Shown one piece after another: positions 35,098 through 45,633 of a DNA stretch of 64,000 nucleotides (position 1 is its first letter; each line of letters begins with the position of its first letter). The notes under the pieces were generated by a model. That model worked only from the letters and a program-made list of their open reading frames with translations, did not search any database and had not been told where the DNA came from. The stretch covers positions 3,038,001-3,102,000 of the forward strand of contig NEEC01000007.1 of NCBI GenBank assembly GCA_002189035.1, read 5' to 3'. The DNA comes from Utricularia gibba. Taxonomy: Eukaryota; Streptophyta; Magnoliopsida; Lamiales; Lentibulariaceae. Both the position numbers and the translations under genes were made by a program.

Positions 35098-36070
35098 CCC
35101 GGGACAAAAACGCCGAAGCGATGCCCGACACCCCTCCGGAGACCAAAGCTCATACGACTGTAAAAAGTCCAATCTTCCTCCCACAGAACTTGCGGGAGAA
35201 GTCAGTCAAAGGTAGCAGCATCGTATTACTCTGGAGGATGGCTTTAGAGTGACTCTGCTCATGATCAGTAGTTATCTTTCACTGTGGTGAAAAGTGATAT
35301 TACTACTAATTTTAGGGGGTCTCCACAATTTATTAGAAAGTGGTGCCAAAGACGAACGGGACAAGGCATGAAATTGGAATTATTAAATGGTGATATTTTA
35401 AATTATTTAATGGATAAGAGTTGAACACACCGCCAATTTTCGAGCTAACTCCCTTGTCAAACTTCTTCCGGGCTGCCGACTGCCGCGCACTTCCTAATTA
35501 CCGCCATTTTCAGCGCCAAATTCGGGAGGAAGTCAATTACGCTTGCCGAAGTTGGATTAGAGTCACGGAGTCGGGAGCATTACTGTTGCGATCGCGGTTT
35601 TTTCTTTCAGGTTTGGCTGTTGTTTCGTCTGGGTTTGAGTTTCCTTGATTTCCTGGCTTGAATTTCTGCATTTTGTCTGTTTTTTTGTTATGGGGTTGCA
35701 TGTGGATCAACTGAATCAGAAGTTCTGCTGGACTTGCTTACAGTTTCTCGATATAATGATCCATTGTGGTTTTTTTTTTTTTCGGAGTTCTGATTGATTC
35801 TAAGGGCCCGTGGGTAGCCATGAATTCTTGATAAATTACTTGTATCAGTTCACTGTCTGGTGGCTTTTTCAGTTGTTAAGTGCATGGGGTAATAAGTGCT
35901 CTTTAGGGTTTTTGCTGGCTAGCATTTGGGAATTGGTAGCGAAGCTCGGTTAATTGATGGGATTGTGATTCTCCATTGCAGATATCGTATTTCTTCTGGT
36001 AAATTGGAAAAACTGCATCGAATTCTCGGATCCGTGCAAGAGTTGTTAAGCTGGGTGCAAATTAAGGCCA
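35098..36070. promoter_or_regulatory. Divergent promoter region, hydrolase (minus) and bZIP (plus), with bZIP leader intron
   Basis: About 970 bp separate the two starts. The bZIP leader probably contains an intron from about 35610 (CTTTCAG|GTTTGG) to 35981 (CTCCATTGCAG|ATATCG), ending 89 bp before the coding start. The AT-rich core near 35,310-35,420 is a plausible shared promoter. These borders are by eye and not confirmed. Confidence 0.45.
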
Positions 36071-37777
36071 ATGCCTCAAACTGTGAAACATGGTTTTTCT
36101 CACTCGCGATCGTTGTCGCCATCCACCATGTATGGTAATAGCTGCTTGCCGCCATTAAGCCCTTTCCCTCCTAGCGAGTCTTCACGAGCTTCTTCGAGTT
36201 CTAATCTGAATGATGCTGCCATGGAGGAACTGGATGTCTCTTCAAATGGGCCACACGTAGCTCCTTCATTTGCTTGGGAAAATGCTTTTAGTGGTGGAAA
36301 CAATCTTCCTCCTCGCAGAGGGCATCGTCGTTCTAATAGTGATCTTCCATCTGGATTCTCTGCTACACTCCAGCCTGCACATCAGATGGTTCCTTGCAGC
36401 CAGGGGAGGTTGGATGATCCGAGAGAAGTTTTTGGAAATGGTAATTTCAGCGGACTGAAGAGAGACAATGTGGATACTTCCGGGTTTCATAAATGCAATG
36501 GAGCTGAATTTGGTGACATAAGTTCAGATGGAGAAGTTGTCGATAATTTATTTCATTCATTGTTGAATATTGATAAAGACAATACCAAGGTCTCTGCAAC
36601 GTTCGCGAGTGGTGAAACGTACAGTTCTGACCCCGCGAGCTTGAGGCCTGCAGAAAGAGCTAAAAGAAATGCTGCTGGGGATATTGCTCCTCCATCTAGA
36701 CATTCGAGGAGTCTTTCGATGGATAGTGCAATGGTAAAATATGAGTTTAATGATGAATATCTAAAGAAGTCTGCTGTTTCAAATCATCTTTCACCAAGCA
36801 GCCCAGTCAATGGTGATTTATCTACGCTCAACTTGGATTTTGGGAATGGTGGATTTAATGATCTTGATATGAAAAAGATTATGAAAGATGAAAAGCTAGC
36901 AGAGATCGCATTATCAGACCCAAAGCGTGCTAAGAGGTATGGCGTGTATTCTAACTCACTATCACTATTCCAGATTGACTCCATTCTGGTTTGTCTATCA
37001 GGATATTGGCTAATCGGCAGTCAGCTGCTCGATCAAAGGAGCGAAAGCTTCGATATATCTCTGAATTGGAGCATAAGGTGCAAACCTTGCAGACTGAGGC
37101 CACAACACTTTCTGCCCAAGTTACTATCCTACAGGTATGGAGTAATTACCTCCCACATAAGCGACCATGGAATCTGCAAAAAAAACATACGTCAGTTAAG
37201 AATTGATTCTTTGTTTTTTCTATTTTACATGGTCAAGTAAATCGATTTTTCATTGCAGAAAGAATTTTCTGATTTGACTGCTCAAAATAATGAACTGAAA
37301 TTCCGAGTTCAAGCCGTGGAGCAACAAGCGAAGCTTAAAGATGGTATCGATCTTTTCTCACACCAAGCTTGCAGGATTTAACTTTCAGTTTGTGGATTAA
37401 GTTTCCGCACCTGGGCAATCCGTGTTTATATGCTAACGTTATACAAATTCCACGATGGAGGCTTGTGTGAATTCCCATGAAATGTCAAAGACATTGTTAT
37501 ACGCTTTTACAGGACTTTCTTTCCATCCTTCCGCTGAAGTATATTCTTACATGACCTTGCTCATTAGTTTGTTGTGAACTTTATGTCCGTAGAACAACTT
37601 CATTGTTAGATAGCATGTTTGGGTATCTGCTATTTGTATGACCAGACTCTCTCTTTGCTAGCTTTGAACAGCGCAATGGCAGCAGAGATTCAGCGTCTGA
37701 AGCTCGGAAAATTGGAGCTGCAAGACAGCACGGCCTTACCCAAGGAGTCCGCCAAGCCAGCAGGCCCCATGACATGA
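36071..37777 (+). CDS. Group I bZIP transcription factor (bZIP29/30-like)
   Basis: A DNA-binding regulator of the plant bZIP group I, which includes VIP1, RF2a and AtbZIP29/30 (roles in development, cell wall and osmo-mechanical responses). Four coding exons close in phase: 36071-36936, 37002-37134, 37259-37343 and 37662-37777, for about 399 residues. The N-terminus is Ser/Pro-rich, with [28 protein letters not shown] and [11 protein letters not shown]. These look like phosphorylation-dependent 14-3-3 docking sites, as in bZIP29 and VIP1, which suggests control by nuclear exclusion. [19 protein letters not shown] is the basic region. It has the group I lysine where most bZIPs have arginine in N-x7-R. 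A leucine zipper follows ([18 protein letters not shown]). The intron inside the basic region after KRAKR matches the family pattern. Intact. Confidence 0.93.
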
Positions 37778-38058
37778 AAGCAGGAGCAGCGGAGAGCTTC
37801 AACAAGTCGAGATCAAGATCACTAGCCCATTTTCCTGGTTATGTATGATTCAGCTTCTTTCAGCCATCAGTCATTTGGACCTCTGTTTTACAGCGCCTTC
37901 AGTTGTTTGTTCCTTGTATCTAAGCCAAAGGTAGGAACTGTGAAGTGTTTCCATTTTGCGGGTGTGGTTTCGTTGGTCGTGGAGGTTTGTGGTAATGACA
38001 CGTGTTTTTTGTAACATCAATTATAATTATTTATGTAATTTCTACAACTAATAAAAAA
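37778..38058 (+). other. bZIP 3' region and PPR leader
   Basis: The bZIP 3' untranslated region runs to about 37,990. It is followed immediately by a short AT-rich leader of the PPR gene in the same orientation. The tight spacing leaves only about 280 bp between the two coding regions. Confidence 0.4.
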
Positions 38059-40767
38059 ATGTTTCAACACATAGTTGACACGGGTAAGGAAGAAGCTTTT
38101 TATCCTCAGACGTTGGACCCATGCAGATGGGATGAGAATGAGGACTGGAGCAAGAGGATGAAGGTTTCGGGTTTCCATCCAATGGAGACGTTAACAGTAG
38201 TTCTTCCCTGCAATTGTCGATCGACGATACCCTTGACAACTTCTGAGAGCCCTTGGAAGACGGGAGCTTTTCGCAAAATTTCGTCAGAGAAGCTCAGGGG
38301 CGACATTGCTGAAGCTATATCCTCCCAATCTACATTAAGCTACACCAGGATAACGCGGTTGATTGATTCATGTGTCAATTCAAACTCCATCGAGTTGTGC
38401 CATGAAGTCCATGCTCTTGTTAAGAGGTTGGTGAAGAAGCCAGACCCATTTTTGGAGACTAAGCTGGTTGGTATGTTCGCAAAATGTGGGTCTCTGTGTG
38501 GTGCCCTCTCAGTGTTCGATGAAATGCGAGAAAGAGACTTACTCGCCTGGTCTTCTGTAATAGGGGCGTTTTCGAGGGAAAAGAGGTGGTGGGATGTGGT
38601 CGAGCTCTTCCATTGGATGATGGAGGATGGTGATGTAATTCCTGATGATTTCCTTTTTCCTAAGATTTTGCAGGCGTGTGGGAATCATGGAGGTATAGAG
38701 TGTGGTAGGTTAATACATGGTATGTTGATCAAACTAGGAAAGCTTAATCAACTTCGTGTGAACAACTCTATCCTCGCTGTTTATGCCAAATGTGGATGGC
38801 TGAACTCCGCCAAGGCTTTTTTTGATGAAATGGAAGTGAAAGATGTGGTTTCCTGGAACGCATTGATCAAGGGACATTGCCGAGCGGGTAAAGTTGATGA
38901 AGCTCATAGATTGTTGGATTTGATGCGAAAAGAAGGCATTGAACCGGACATTGTCACTTGGAATATGCTGATCTCAAATTGGAGTCAGCTGGGCAAGTAT
39001 GATTTTGCAATGAAATTGATGAAAGATATGGAGAAAAATGGTTTGAAACCTGATATTTATACATGGACCAGTTTGATTCTGGGTTTGGTTCATACCAATC
39101 GAGGATTGTTGGCAGAGGAATTATTCAGGGAGATGCTTCTCTCTGGTGTGAAACCGAATGATGTTGCTCTGATGAGTGTTATATCTGCTTGCTCCTCCAT
39201 TAAAGATCTCAAAAAAGGTAAGGAAGTTCATTCTGTTGGAATAAAGTTGGGGTATGGCGAAGAAGTCCTCGTTGGCAATTCGCTTATCGATATGTATTCC
39301 GCGCATGGTGAGCTTGAAGCTGCTTCTAAAGCCTTTGATAAGATTTTAGAGAAAGATGTCTACTCCTGGAACTCCATGATCGGAGGGTACTGCAAAGCTG
39401 GATATTGTGGGGTTGCTCATGACCTTTTTAAGCTAATGCAGGATTCGAATGTTTCTCCAAATGTGATCACATGGAACACGATGATCTCGGGTTACATTCA
39501 AAATGGGGATGAAGATCAAGCCTTGGATCTGTTCAACAGAATGGAAACGGATGGAGGTGTTAAGAGAGACACTGCTTCATGGAATTTACTGATCTCTGGA
39601 TATCTACGCCATGGACAGAAAGATAGCGCCTTTAGGATGTTCCGCCAGATGCAGTCTTCTGGCTTCAGACCGAATTCAGTCACAGTTTTGAGCATACTTC
39701 CTGCCTGTGCAAATCTTATTGCATTCACCAAAGTGAAGGAGATACACTGCTCTGTCATGAGGTACAATTTAGAGTCTGAGCTTCCAGTTGCTAACTGTTT
39801 GATCGACAGTTACGCAAAATCTGGTAACATAAGGTACGCGGAGGCAATCTTCAATGCAATCCCATCTGCAGATATCATCACTTGGAATACACTCCTAAAT
39901 GGCTATGTCTTACACGGACGTTACAGCCAAGCGATTCAACTGTTTGAAGTCATGAGAGAAATGGACATTAGACCAAATAGAAGTACCTTTGTCAGTATTC
40001 TTTCAGCTTATGGTTTAGCCAAAAGGGTTGATGAAGGAATCCGTACTTTCACCAACATGGCTGAAAAGTTTCAGATTGCACACTCTTTAGACCATTATGT
40101 TGCTATGGTGCACTTATTCGGCCGGTCCGGTAAGCTCGACGAGGCTTTCGATATTGCTGCAGGCATGAACATGGAACCCGATGCGGCTATCTGGTCTGCC
40201 CTGCTCACTGCATGTTACAGGCATGGAAACACTAGACTAGCAACTCATGCCAGTGAACGGTTGCTCGAACTGGAGCCTGAAAACATCCTGTTCCGTCAGT
40301 ATGTTTCACAATTGCATGGGATCAATTCTGAATCATCACATTTGAGAAGACATGGATCAAGAAGAGAATCCGTAGAATCCCATGCCAGTTGTTGGATTCT
40401 GCACCAACGTATGGTTCATATGTTCACCACCAGTGACCCTTCCCACCTTGAAGCTACCTCTGTTTCATGGATTCGAAACATGGAGTCAAAAGCTAAAGAA
40501 CTTAAACAGCATCGTCGACTGGTGCTCCAGGACGAGGAAGAAGAAGAATATGTTCACTGTGAAAAGGTGGCCTTGGCTTTTGCGATCTCCAGGTCCAGGC
40601 AACCATTCAAAGCAATAAGAATCATCAAGGACTTCCGAATGTGTGAAGGCTGCCATGGATTCACTAAGCTGGTTTCCAGAACATATTCATGTGAAGTCTT
40701 TGTAAATGATACCAAATGTTTGCACCATTTCAAGCAGGGGACCTGCTCATGTGGAGATTATTGGTAA
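38059..40767 (+). CDS. DYW-class pentatricopeptide repeat protein (At1g19720-like)
   Basis: An organelle RNA-binding protein of the PLS-DYW subfamily; DYW domains are cytidine deaminases for C-to-U RNA editing in mitochondria or plastids. It is an intronless gene of about 902 residues from the ATG at 38059, with about 18 PPR-type repeats (for example SWNALIKGHCRAGKVDEAHR, TWNTMISGYIQNGDEDQALD) followed by E and DYW regions. The deaminase keeps H and E of the HxE motif (HCEKVA, 40555-40572, instead of the usual HSEKLA), CEGCH for zinc, and ends CSCGDYW. It aligns along its length with Arabidopsis At1g19720. The N-terminus before the repeats is divergent and is not an obvious targeting peptide; a later start (the Met in KRMKVSGF, near 38158) is possible. 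No frameshift. Confidence 0.92.
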   Translation: MFQHIVDTGKEEAFYPQTLDPCRWDENEDWSKRMKVSGFHPMETLTVVLPCNCRSTIPLTTSESPWKTGAFRKISSEKLRGDIAEAISSQSTLSYTRITRLIDSCVNSNSIELCHEVHALVKRLVKKPDPFLETKLVGMFAKCGSLCGALSVFDEMRERDLLAWSSVIGAFSREKRWWDVVELFHWMMEDGDVIPDDFLFPKILQACGNHGGIECGRLIHGMLIKLGKLNQLRVNNSILAVYAKCGWLNSAKAFFDEMEVKDVVSWNALIKGHCRAGKVDEAHRLLDLMRKEGIEPDIVTWNMLISNWSQLGKYDFAMKLMKDMEKNGLKPDIYTWTSLILGLVHTNRGLLAEELFREMLLSGVKPNDVALMSVISACSSIKDLKKGKEVHSVGIKLGYGEEVLVGNSLIDMYSAHGELEAASKAFDKILEKDVYSWNSMIGGYCKAGYCGVAHDLFKLMQDSNVSPNVITWNTMISGYIQNGDEDQALDLFNRMETDGGVKRDTASWNLLISGYLRHGQKDSAFRMFRQMQSSGFRPNSVTVLSILPACANLIAFTKVKEIHCSVMRYNLESELPVANCLIDSYAKSGNIRYAEAIFNAIPSADIITWNTLLNGYVLHGRYSQAIQLFEVMREMDIRPNRSTFVSILSAYGLAKRVDEGIRTFTNMAEKFQIAHSLDHYVAMVHLFGRSGKLDEAFDIAAGMNMEPDAAIWSALLTACYRHGNTRLATHASERLLELEPENILFRQYVSQLHGINSESSHLRRHGSRRESVESHASCWILHQRMVHMFTTSDPSHLEATSVSWIRNMESKAKELKQHRRLVLQDEEEEEYVHCEKVALAFAISRSRQPFKAIRIIKDFRMCEGCHGFTKLVSRTYSCEVFVNDTKCLHHFKQGTCSCGDYW

Positions 40768-40992
40768 ATTCATTCTTTCACGAATCAACTCGATTCGATC
40801 GTACGCACATGAGCTCAACAATATCCAACCTCAAAAATGAATCCACAGCAGTGTCACAATCTCAAGATTATTGGTACATTCATTGTTTCAAAATCTTACA
40901 GATTTTCAGCTGTCAACCTTGCTGCATGATTTCTGCAAAGAGTTGTTTTGGGGCTGCAGTAACAAAAGAAACCACTTCAGTTCAAATGCTCA
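40768..40992. other. Convergent spacer, PPR and DHD/SDH 3' ends
   Basis: 225 bp hold both 3' untranslated regions. GATTATTGGTAAATTCATT at the PPR stop recurs as GATTATTGGTACATTCATT at about 40866, a small local duplication including the last codons of the PPR gene. Confidence 0.45.
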
Positions 40993-43904
40993 CTAAAAAG
41001 CACATGGAAACCTGGCATTGTTACCAGGAAGTCCGGTGAACAGCTCATATTGCTTGTAAGCCTGACCAATGAGCATCTCTATCCCGGTCACAATTTTGGC
41101 CCCTGATTCTTGAGCTTCACGCAGCAGCCTGGTTACTTTGGGCACATATATGGCATCAAAAACGAGCTCATAGTAACTCAACACTCCCTAAAACAGTGGA
41201 GAAACGGGTTGATTGATGATGTGAAAAAATGAGGGCAAACTTCGGATGCAAGAATTAACATGGCAGCAACCTTCGAAATCGGGGTCTCTTCAACATTCGG
41301 TTGCATACCAACAAAAGTTGTGTTTGCAAGTATCATTCCAGTCTCTGGGGTGAAACTGCTGAGTTCGGCAAGAGTTAAAGCCTGCCCCCGACAAGATCAG
41401 CAACTTCCCGAGCACGCTCTTATGGAAACAAGATGGCCAAAAAACAACAGTACATCACCATGACTGAACTATAGCAGCAAGTGATGCCTGGACACCAATC
41501 ATAACAAAAAAAGTGGGAAATCTCACACATCAAGATGCTGCTTATGGCTCACCATATGTACGATTTGCTATCACAACTCTTGCTCCCTTCTCTTTTGCAC
41601 CATAAGCAAGTGCTTTACCAGCACCACCTGCACCTATGACAACAAACAGTTTGCCAGCCAAGGGTGATATCGTGCTGCCTTGGGAAACGGATGATCCTGC
41701 AAGCAGGGAAGTGTCAACAAGCGACAACACCATTCACACACTTGTTTGCTCCCTCAGAATACAAACAGGAACCTTGGAGTTCATTCTCAATAGCAGAAAT
41801 AGCACCAATGTAGTCCGTATTGCAACCAAAAAGCTTTCCATCATTTGCTTGTCGAACAAGACAATTAACTGCTCCAATTGACTGTAAATGATTTTAAAAC
41901 AAAAACTGTATGTATAGAAAGAGAGAGATGATCAGTAGGGAGATAACTAATGCCATACCTTTGCTACAGGATCAATTTCATCACAAAATTTGACGACTGC
42001 TTCCTTATGAGGCATCGTACAGCTGAAAGAGACACACATACACAGAATAAGTGAGAATGTATAACAGATAGATACAAGGATATATGATTACAGTTTTTAC
42101 CTGAAGCCACAAAATTCTGGGGATGTAAAAGTTTTAAGGAAACGTGAAACATCATCTACTAAAAGACGCACATAGACTCCATTAAATCCATCTTCCTTGA
42201 AGGCCCTGTTGTATAGTTTGGGAGACTTACTGTGGCTGACTGGATTCCCAATTAGCCCAAATACCTTTGTGTCGATGTTAATTGATCTGAAGTTATACAC
42301 GTTAAGCAGTTCATCTACTGTTGGCTGCCCAGGTGCTGAAACCTTCCCGGGTTCTATAGTGCCGAATGTGAGGTATCCACCGAATTTCGGAGCAAGGATT
42401 CTAGAAATCAGTCCCCGCTCTCCCATAGCCATTGCTATAATTGGGACCTGAACATTAATGTACTTCAGTATAACCACATGGAACCAACTTCAAATGTAAC
42501 ATTGCAAGCAGTTGAAAGTGAAAAGGTAGATGAACCTCTAACGCAGTGAGAAATACTAAATCTAATATTGGCTCCTGTTTAACAGAAAGATATCACAATC
42601 ATAGAAAACACATGTGATGAATGACATTGTTTTCAATGCAACATCTTACTGCCCTACTCGAAGATATTGTTTTATGCTGAGTCCTGACACCTTTGATTGG
42701 TTCTAATGTTGAGAAAAATAAAAATGGAATCCAATTCATATAATAGGATACTGCAGAAAACGATTTCATTCAAAAATGGCACAAGCAGTCAAAGACGAAA
42801 AGCCAGAATTAAAAACAAAAAATGCATGGATTCTCTTACACATATAGGCTTACTTGAGAATGGACAGCTATTTGAAAAACTCGGGCTACATCGGTGATAT
42901 CCAAAGCAGTTGTAGCAAATTTAACAATGTCAGCACCGGCTGCTTGAATTCTAGCCACAAGGCTTCCCAGCTCCTCAGCATCAGGAGTGAAATCATAGTT
43001 GTGTGAAGACACTATAATTTTGCAGTTCTCAGGTCTTTTTCCACCCAAAATATTGCGGAACTCATACACTGCCTTCAAAATGTAGGAATTATAAATTTCA
43101 TGAAGGGATGTGTTGCATATACAAAACATGTTAAAAAGAATTCATATCATTAAAAACACCCTTTCATAAGGCAATGGAAGCATATGCTAATCATGACAAG
43201 CTACCTTGAGCTCAATATCAATGTGATCTGCTCCTAACTCCATGGCCAGTCTAAGGGCTTCGAAACGAGCATTTTCATCACCACTGTATTTACCACCTTC
43301 CCAAACGGGTCTAGTGCAAAAGAATAGGATCAATTTCCGGGACAAGAATACAGAATTCATGTAGATAAATTTGCACAAAAAGCAGACAAAGCAATCATTA
43401 TACTTTCAAACTAACCAAAAGGTTACATCCCCTATGAATAACCACAAGATAGTACAGAAATTTGTTCAAAAGCTAGCGAACCTCATCCACAAGAAGCTTA
43501 GAAAAAACACACAGAAAAAATGTTCCACAAATATAGACTCCATATTGGAACTTCGCTGAAACTTGAGTGGTTGTTATGCCTGATCACATTATACTTGAAG
43601 CCAAATTCACGACCAAACGACCGATGATTCCAGATAAACACAAGGTGTTAAGATTGGATTGCCAACACAATATATACACAAAGGAGGATTATGTGCACCT
43701 GTAGGTAAATAGAGTAGGGAGAGGACATTCTTTGATGAGCCTTTCGATATTGGCAGAGTTTATGAGGCACTTTAAATAATCCAACCGAACTTCAACAATA
43801 TCCGCTCCCTTTAACTTAGCCGCATTTGACAACTGAATCATGTGATCCACAGTTTCCGCCATCAATGGTGCACATATCATGGTATCGTTCTTCCTCACCC
43901 CCAT
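40993..43904 (-). CDS. Bifunctional 3-dehydroquinate dehydratase/shikimate dehydrogenase (DHD/SDH), one-base frameshift
   Basis: Catalyses steps 3 and 4 of the shikimate pathway (3-dehydroquinate to dehydroshikimate to shikimate, NADPH). Nine exons: 43699-43904, 43205-43310, 42854-43072, 42101-42447, 41959-42022, 41773-41881, 41553-41696, 41271-41418 and 40993-41187. The type I dehydratase half has VSSHNY (His) and VKFATTALDI (Schiff-base Lys). The SDH half has GNPVSHSKSP, SCTMPHKE, NTDYIGA, VVIGAGGAGKALAYGAKEKG, ANRTY and IGQAYKQYELF. The SKS serine and the CTMP threonine favour shikimate over quinate dehydrogenase. Exon 8 is one base short at the C5 run 41395-41399 (minus strand GGGGG, between DLVGG and QALTLAEL). 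With that base the product would be about 512 residues. The ORF starts directly at MGVRKNDTMICAPLMAETV, with an in-frame stop just upstream. It therefore lacks a plastid transit peptide and may be cytosolic. Confidence 0.93.
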
Positions 43905-45033
43905 TTCACTCTATCTGCCCTCCAGACCAGATTACACCCCTGAAAAAAGAAAATATTTTCAGTAAGTAATTCGAAAACATATATCCACAGAAGATGGGAA
44001 GCGAGAAAGTAAACTGCATTTGACGTTTTCACAAAGACAAGATTCGGCAGAAAAAAAAAAAAGATCAATTCACAAAGCCATTCCCTTCCCCCTCATCTTC
44101 TTCATAACGATACACATATTCAAACATCATCCCACAACCAATTTCAACCTCACAAAAAAAGTATTTTTCCGTTCTTACAGACTATTGATCAGAGACCACA
44201 GGATAAAAACTCCAACGTTTAAGAAGATGGGTTTGTCAGGATCGGGGCTGGTAGATAACAATGGGCGAAGAAGGGGTTGGTCTGCCGGGTTGGTGAGAGC
44301 TGTTTGGTTGGCAAATATCGCCAGAGAACGCCGCCGAGTTACCAACCTTTTCTAAACCCTCCAATCAAATGCAAGTACGTGTTGTTAGTTTGTAACTTGT
44401 ATTGAAGGTTTACTTTTATTTATAATAAATATTTTATTTTCACTCCCATCTCTAAAATTCCCTAATAATTTAGCAATAAAAATACCATTTATCATTTTTC
44501 ATAATTCCACAGGCTAATTTCTCTCCAAATATATATATACAATAATGAGTAACATTATGCAAGGTTTGCCGCTAAAAGAATGCATGCTAATTACTTGATT
44601 TTAGCACAATTGAAAATTCTAATAAAATAAGAATTGGTATATGTTTGAAAATATTTTTTTAGAATGATAATTATAGAATGAATTTATATTTGGAATATCA
44701 AAAATGAAAATTGATTTTAATAAATAAATTATACATTTATCCATATGTATTAATAATGATATTTTACAATTTTATAATTTGAAAATATTTTTTATATGCT
44801 ATTTGTATTATAGAAATATTGTACACTTTTTAAATTATAATATATGTTATTATTTTAATTTAACTATATTTATATTAAAAATTAAGATAATTCAATTATT
44901 CATAAAAAGGGAATAATTATAATTTCAATGTTAGAATCACTTCTCTAAGATCAATTCTCCTAGATAAGCCATCATCTCATACTTCTTATAGAAGTAAAGT
45001 GATTTTCAAAAATTAATTCTTATAGAATAGAAT
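43905..45033. other. DHD/SDH leader and AT-rich spacer
   Basis: An acceptor-like TTTCTTTTTTCAG on the minus strand (near 43,940-43,952) suggests a 5' leader intron, with the first non-coding exon upstream in the mixed-composition segment 44,190-44,360. 44,400-45,030 is AT-rich with no gene. Confidence 0.4.
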
Positions 45034-45034
45034 T

Positions 45035-45118
45035 TGACATACGTTTGGAATACAGAATCAATTCTATTGGAAATCATTATGAATAGAATTGATTCTTAGG
45101 TTTTCCAAACGTAGCCTA
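45035..45118. repeat. Foldback (hairpin) element
   Basis: An arm CGTTTGGAATACAGAATC followed by AATTCTAT (45042-45067) is matched in inverted orientation by ATAGAATTGATTCT and then TTTTCCAAACG (45083-45111), leaving about 15 bp of loop. The ends (ACGTTTGGAA and TTCCAAACGTAGCC) resemble termini of common plant MITEs, so this is probably a collapsed MITE with its interior lost. Confidence 0.6.
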
Positions 45119-45633
45119 ACATTTTTAGAGTACTAGGTTGAAACAAATGAATAAATAGTCAATTGCATATTTTAGAAAATTGTATAGGTGATAAATGAAA
45201 AATTTACAAATATCGTTAAAATGTAAATTTTACTATCAAATAAAATTTATAAATCTAATTTACAATAAATCATATAAAAAATAATGAGGATTGAGAATTA
45301 GGATCGAATACGAGAAGTTTTGTAATGTTATATTAAAGTTAATGCATTCAGTTTTTCTCATGATTGAAGATTAAATCTAACCTAAAATTAAAATAATTTA
45401 ATGATAAAATGCAGAAAAACAATAAACAAGTAAAATCATATCTTTGTCAAAAATAAAGCAATATAATATCTTGATAATTTCATAAATAACATACTCATCA
45501 CTATCCTTACTCCATCTCAATCAAAAATCATTCATCTAACCAAACACAAGTTCAAGTTTACTCAAATCTTTGTTTTTCTCTAATCTTTAATCTACCTATA
45601 ATTATAGTTGACCTATAATGAATCTACCACTAA

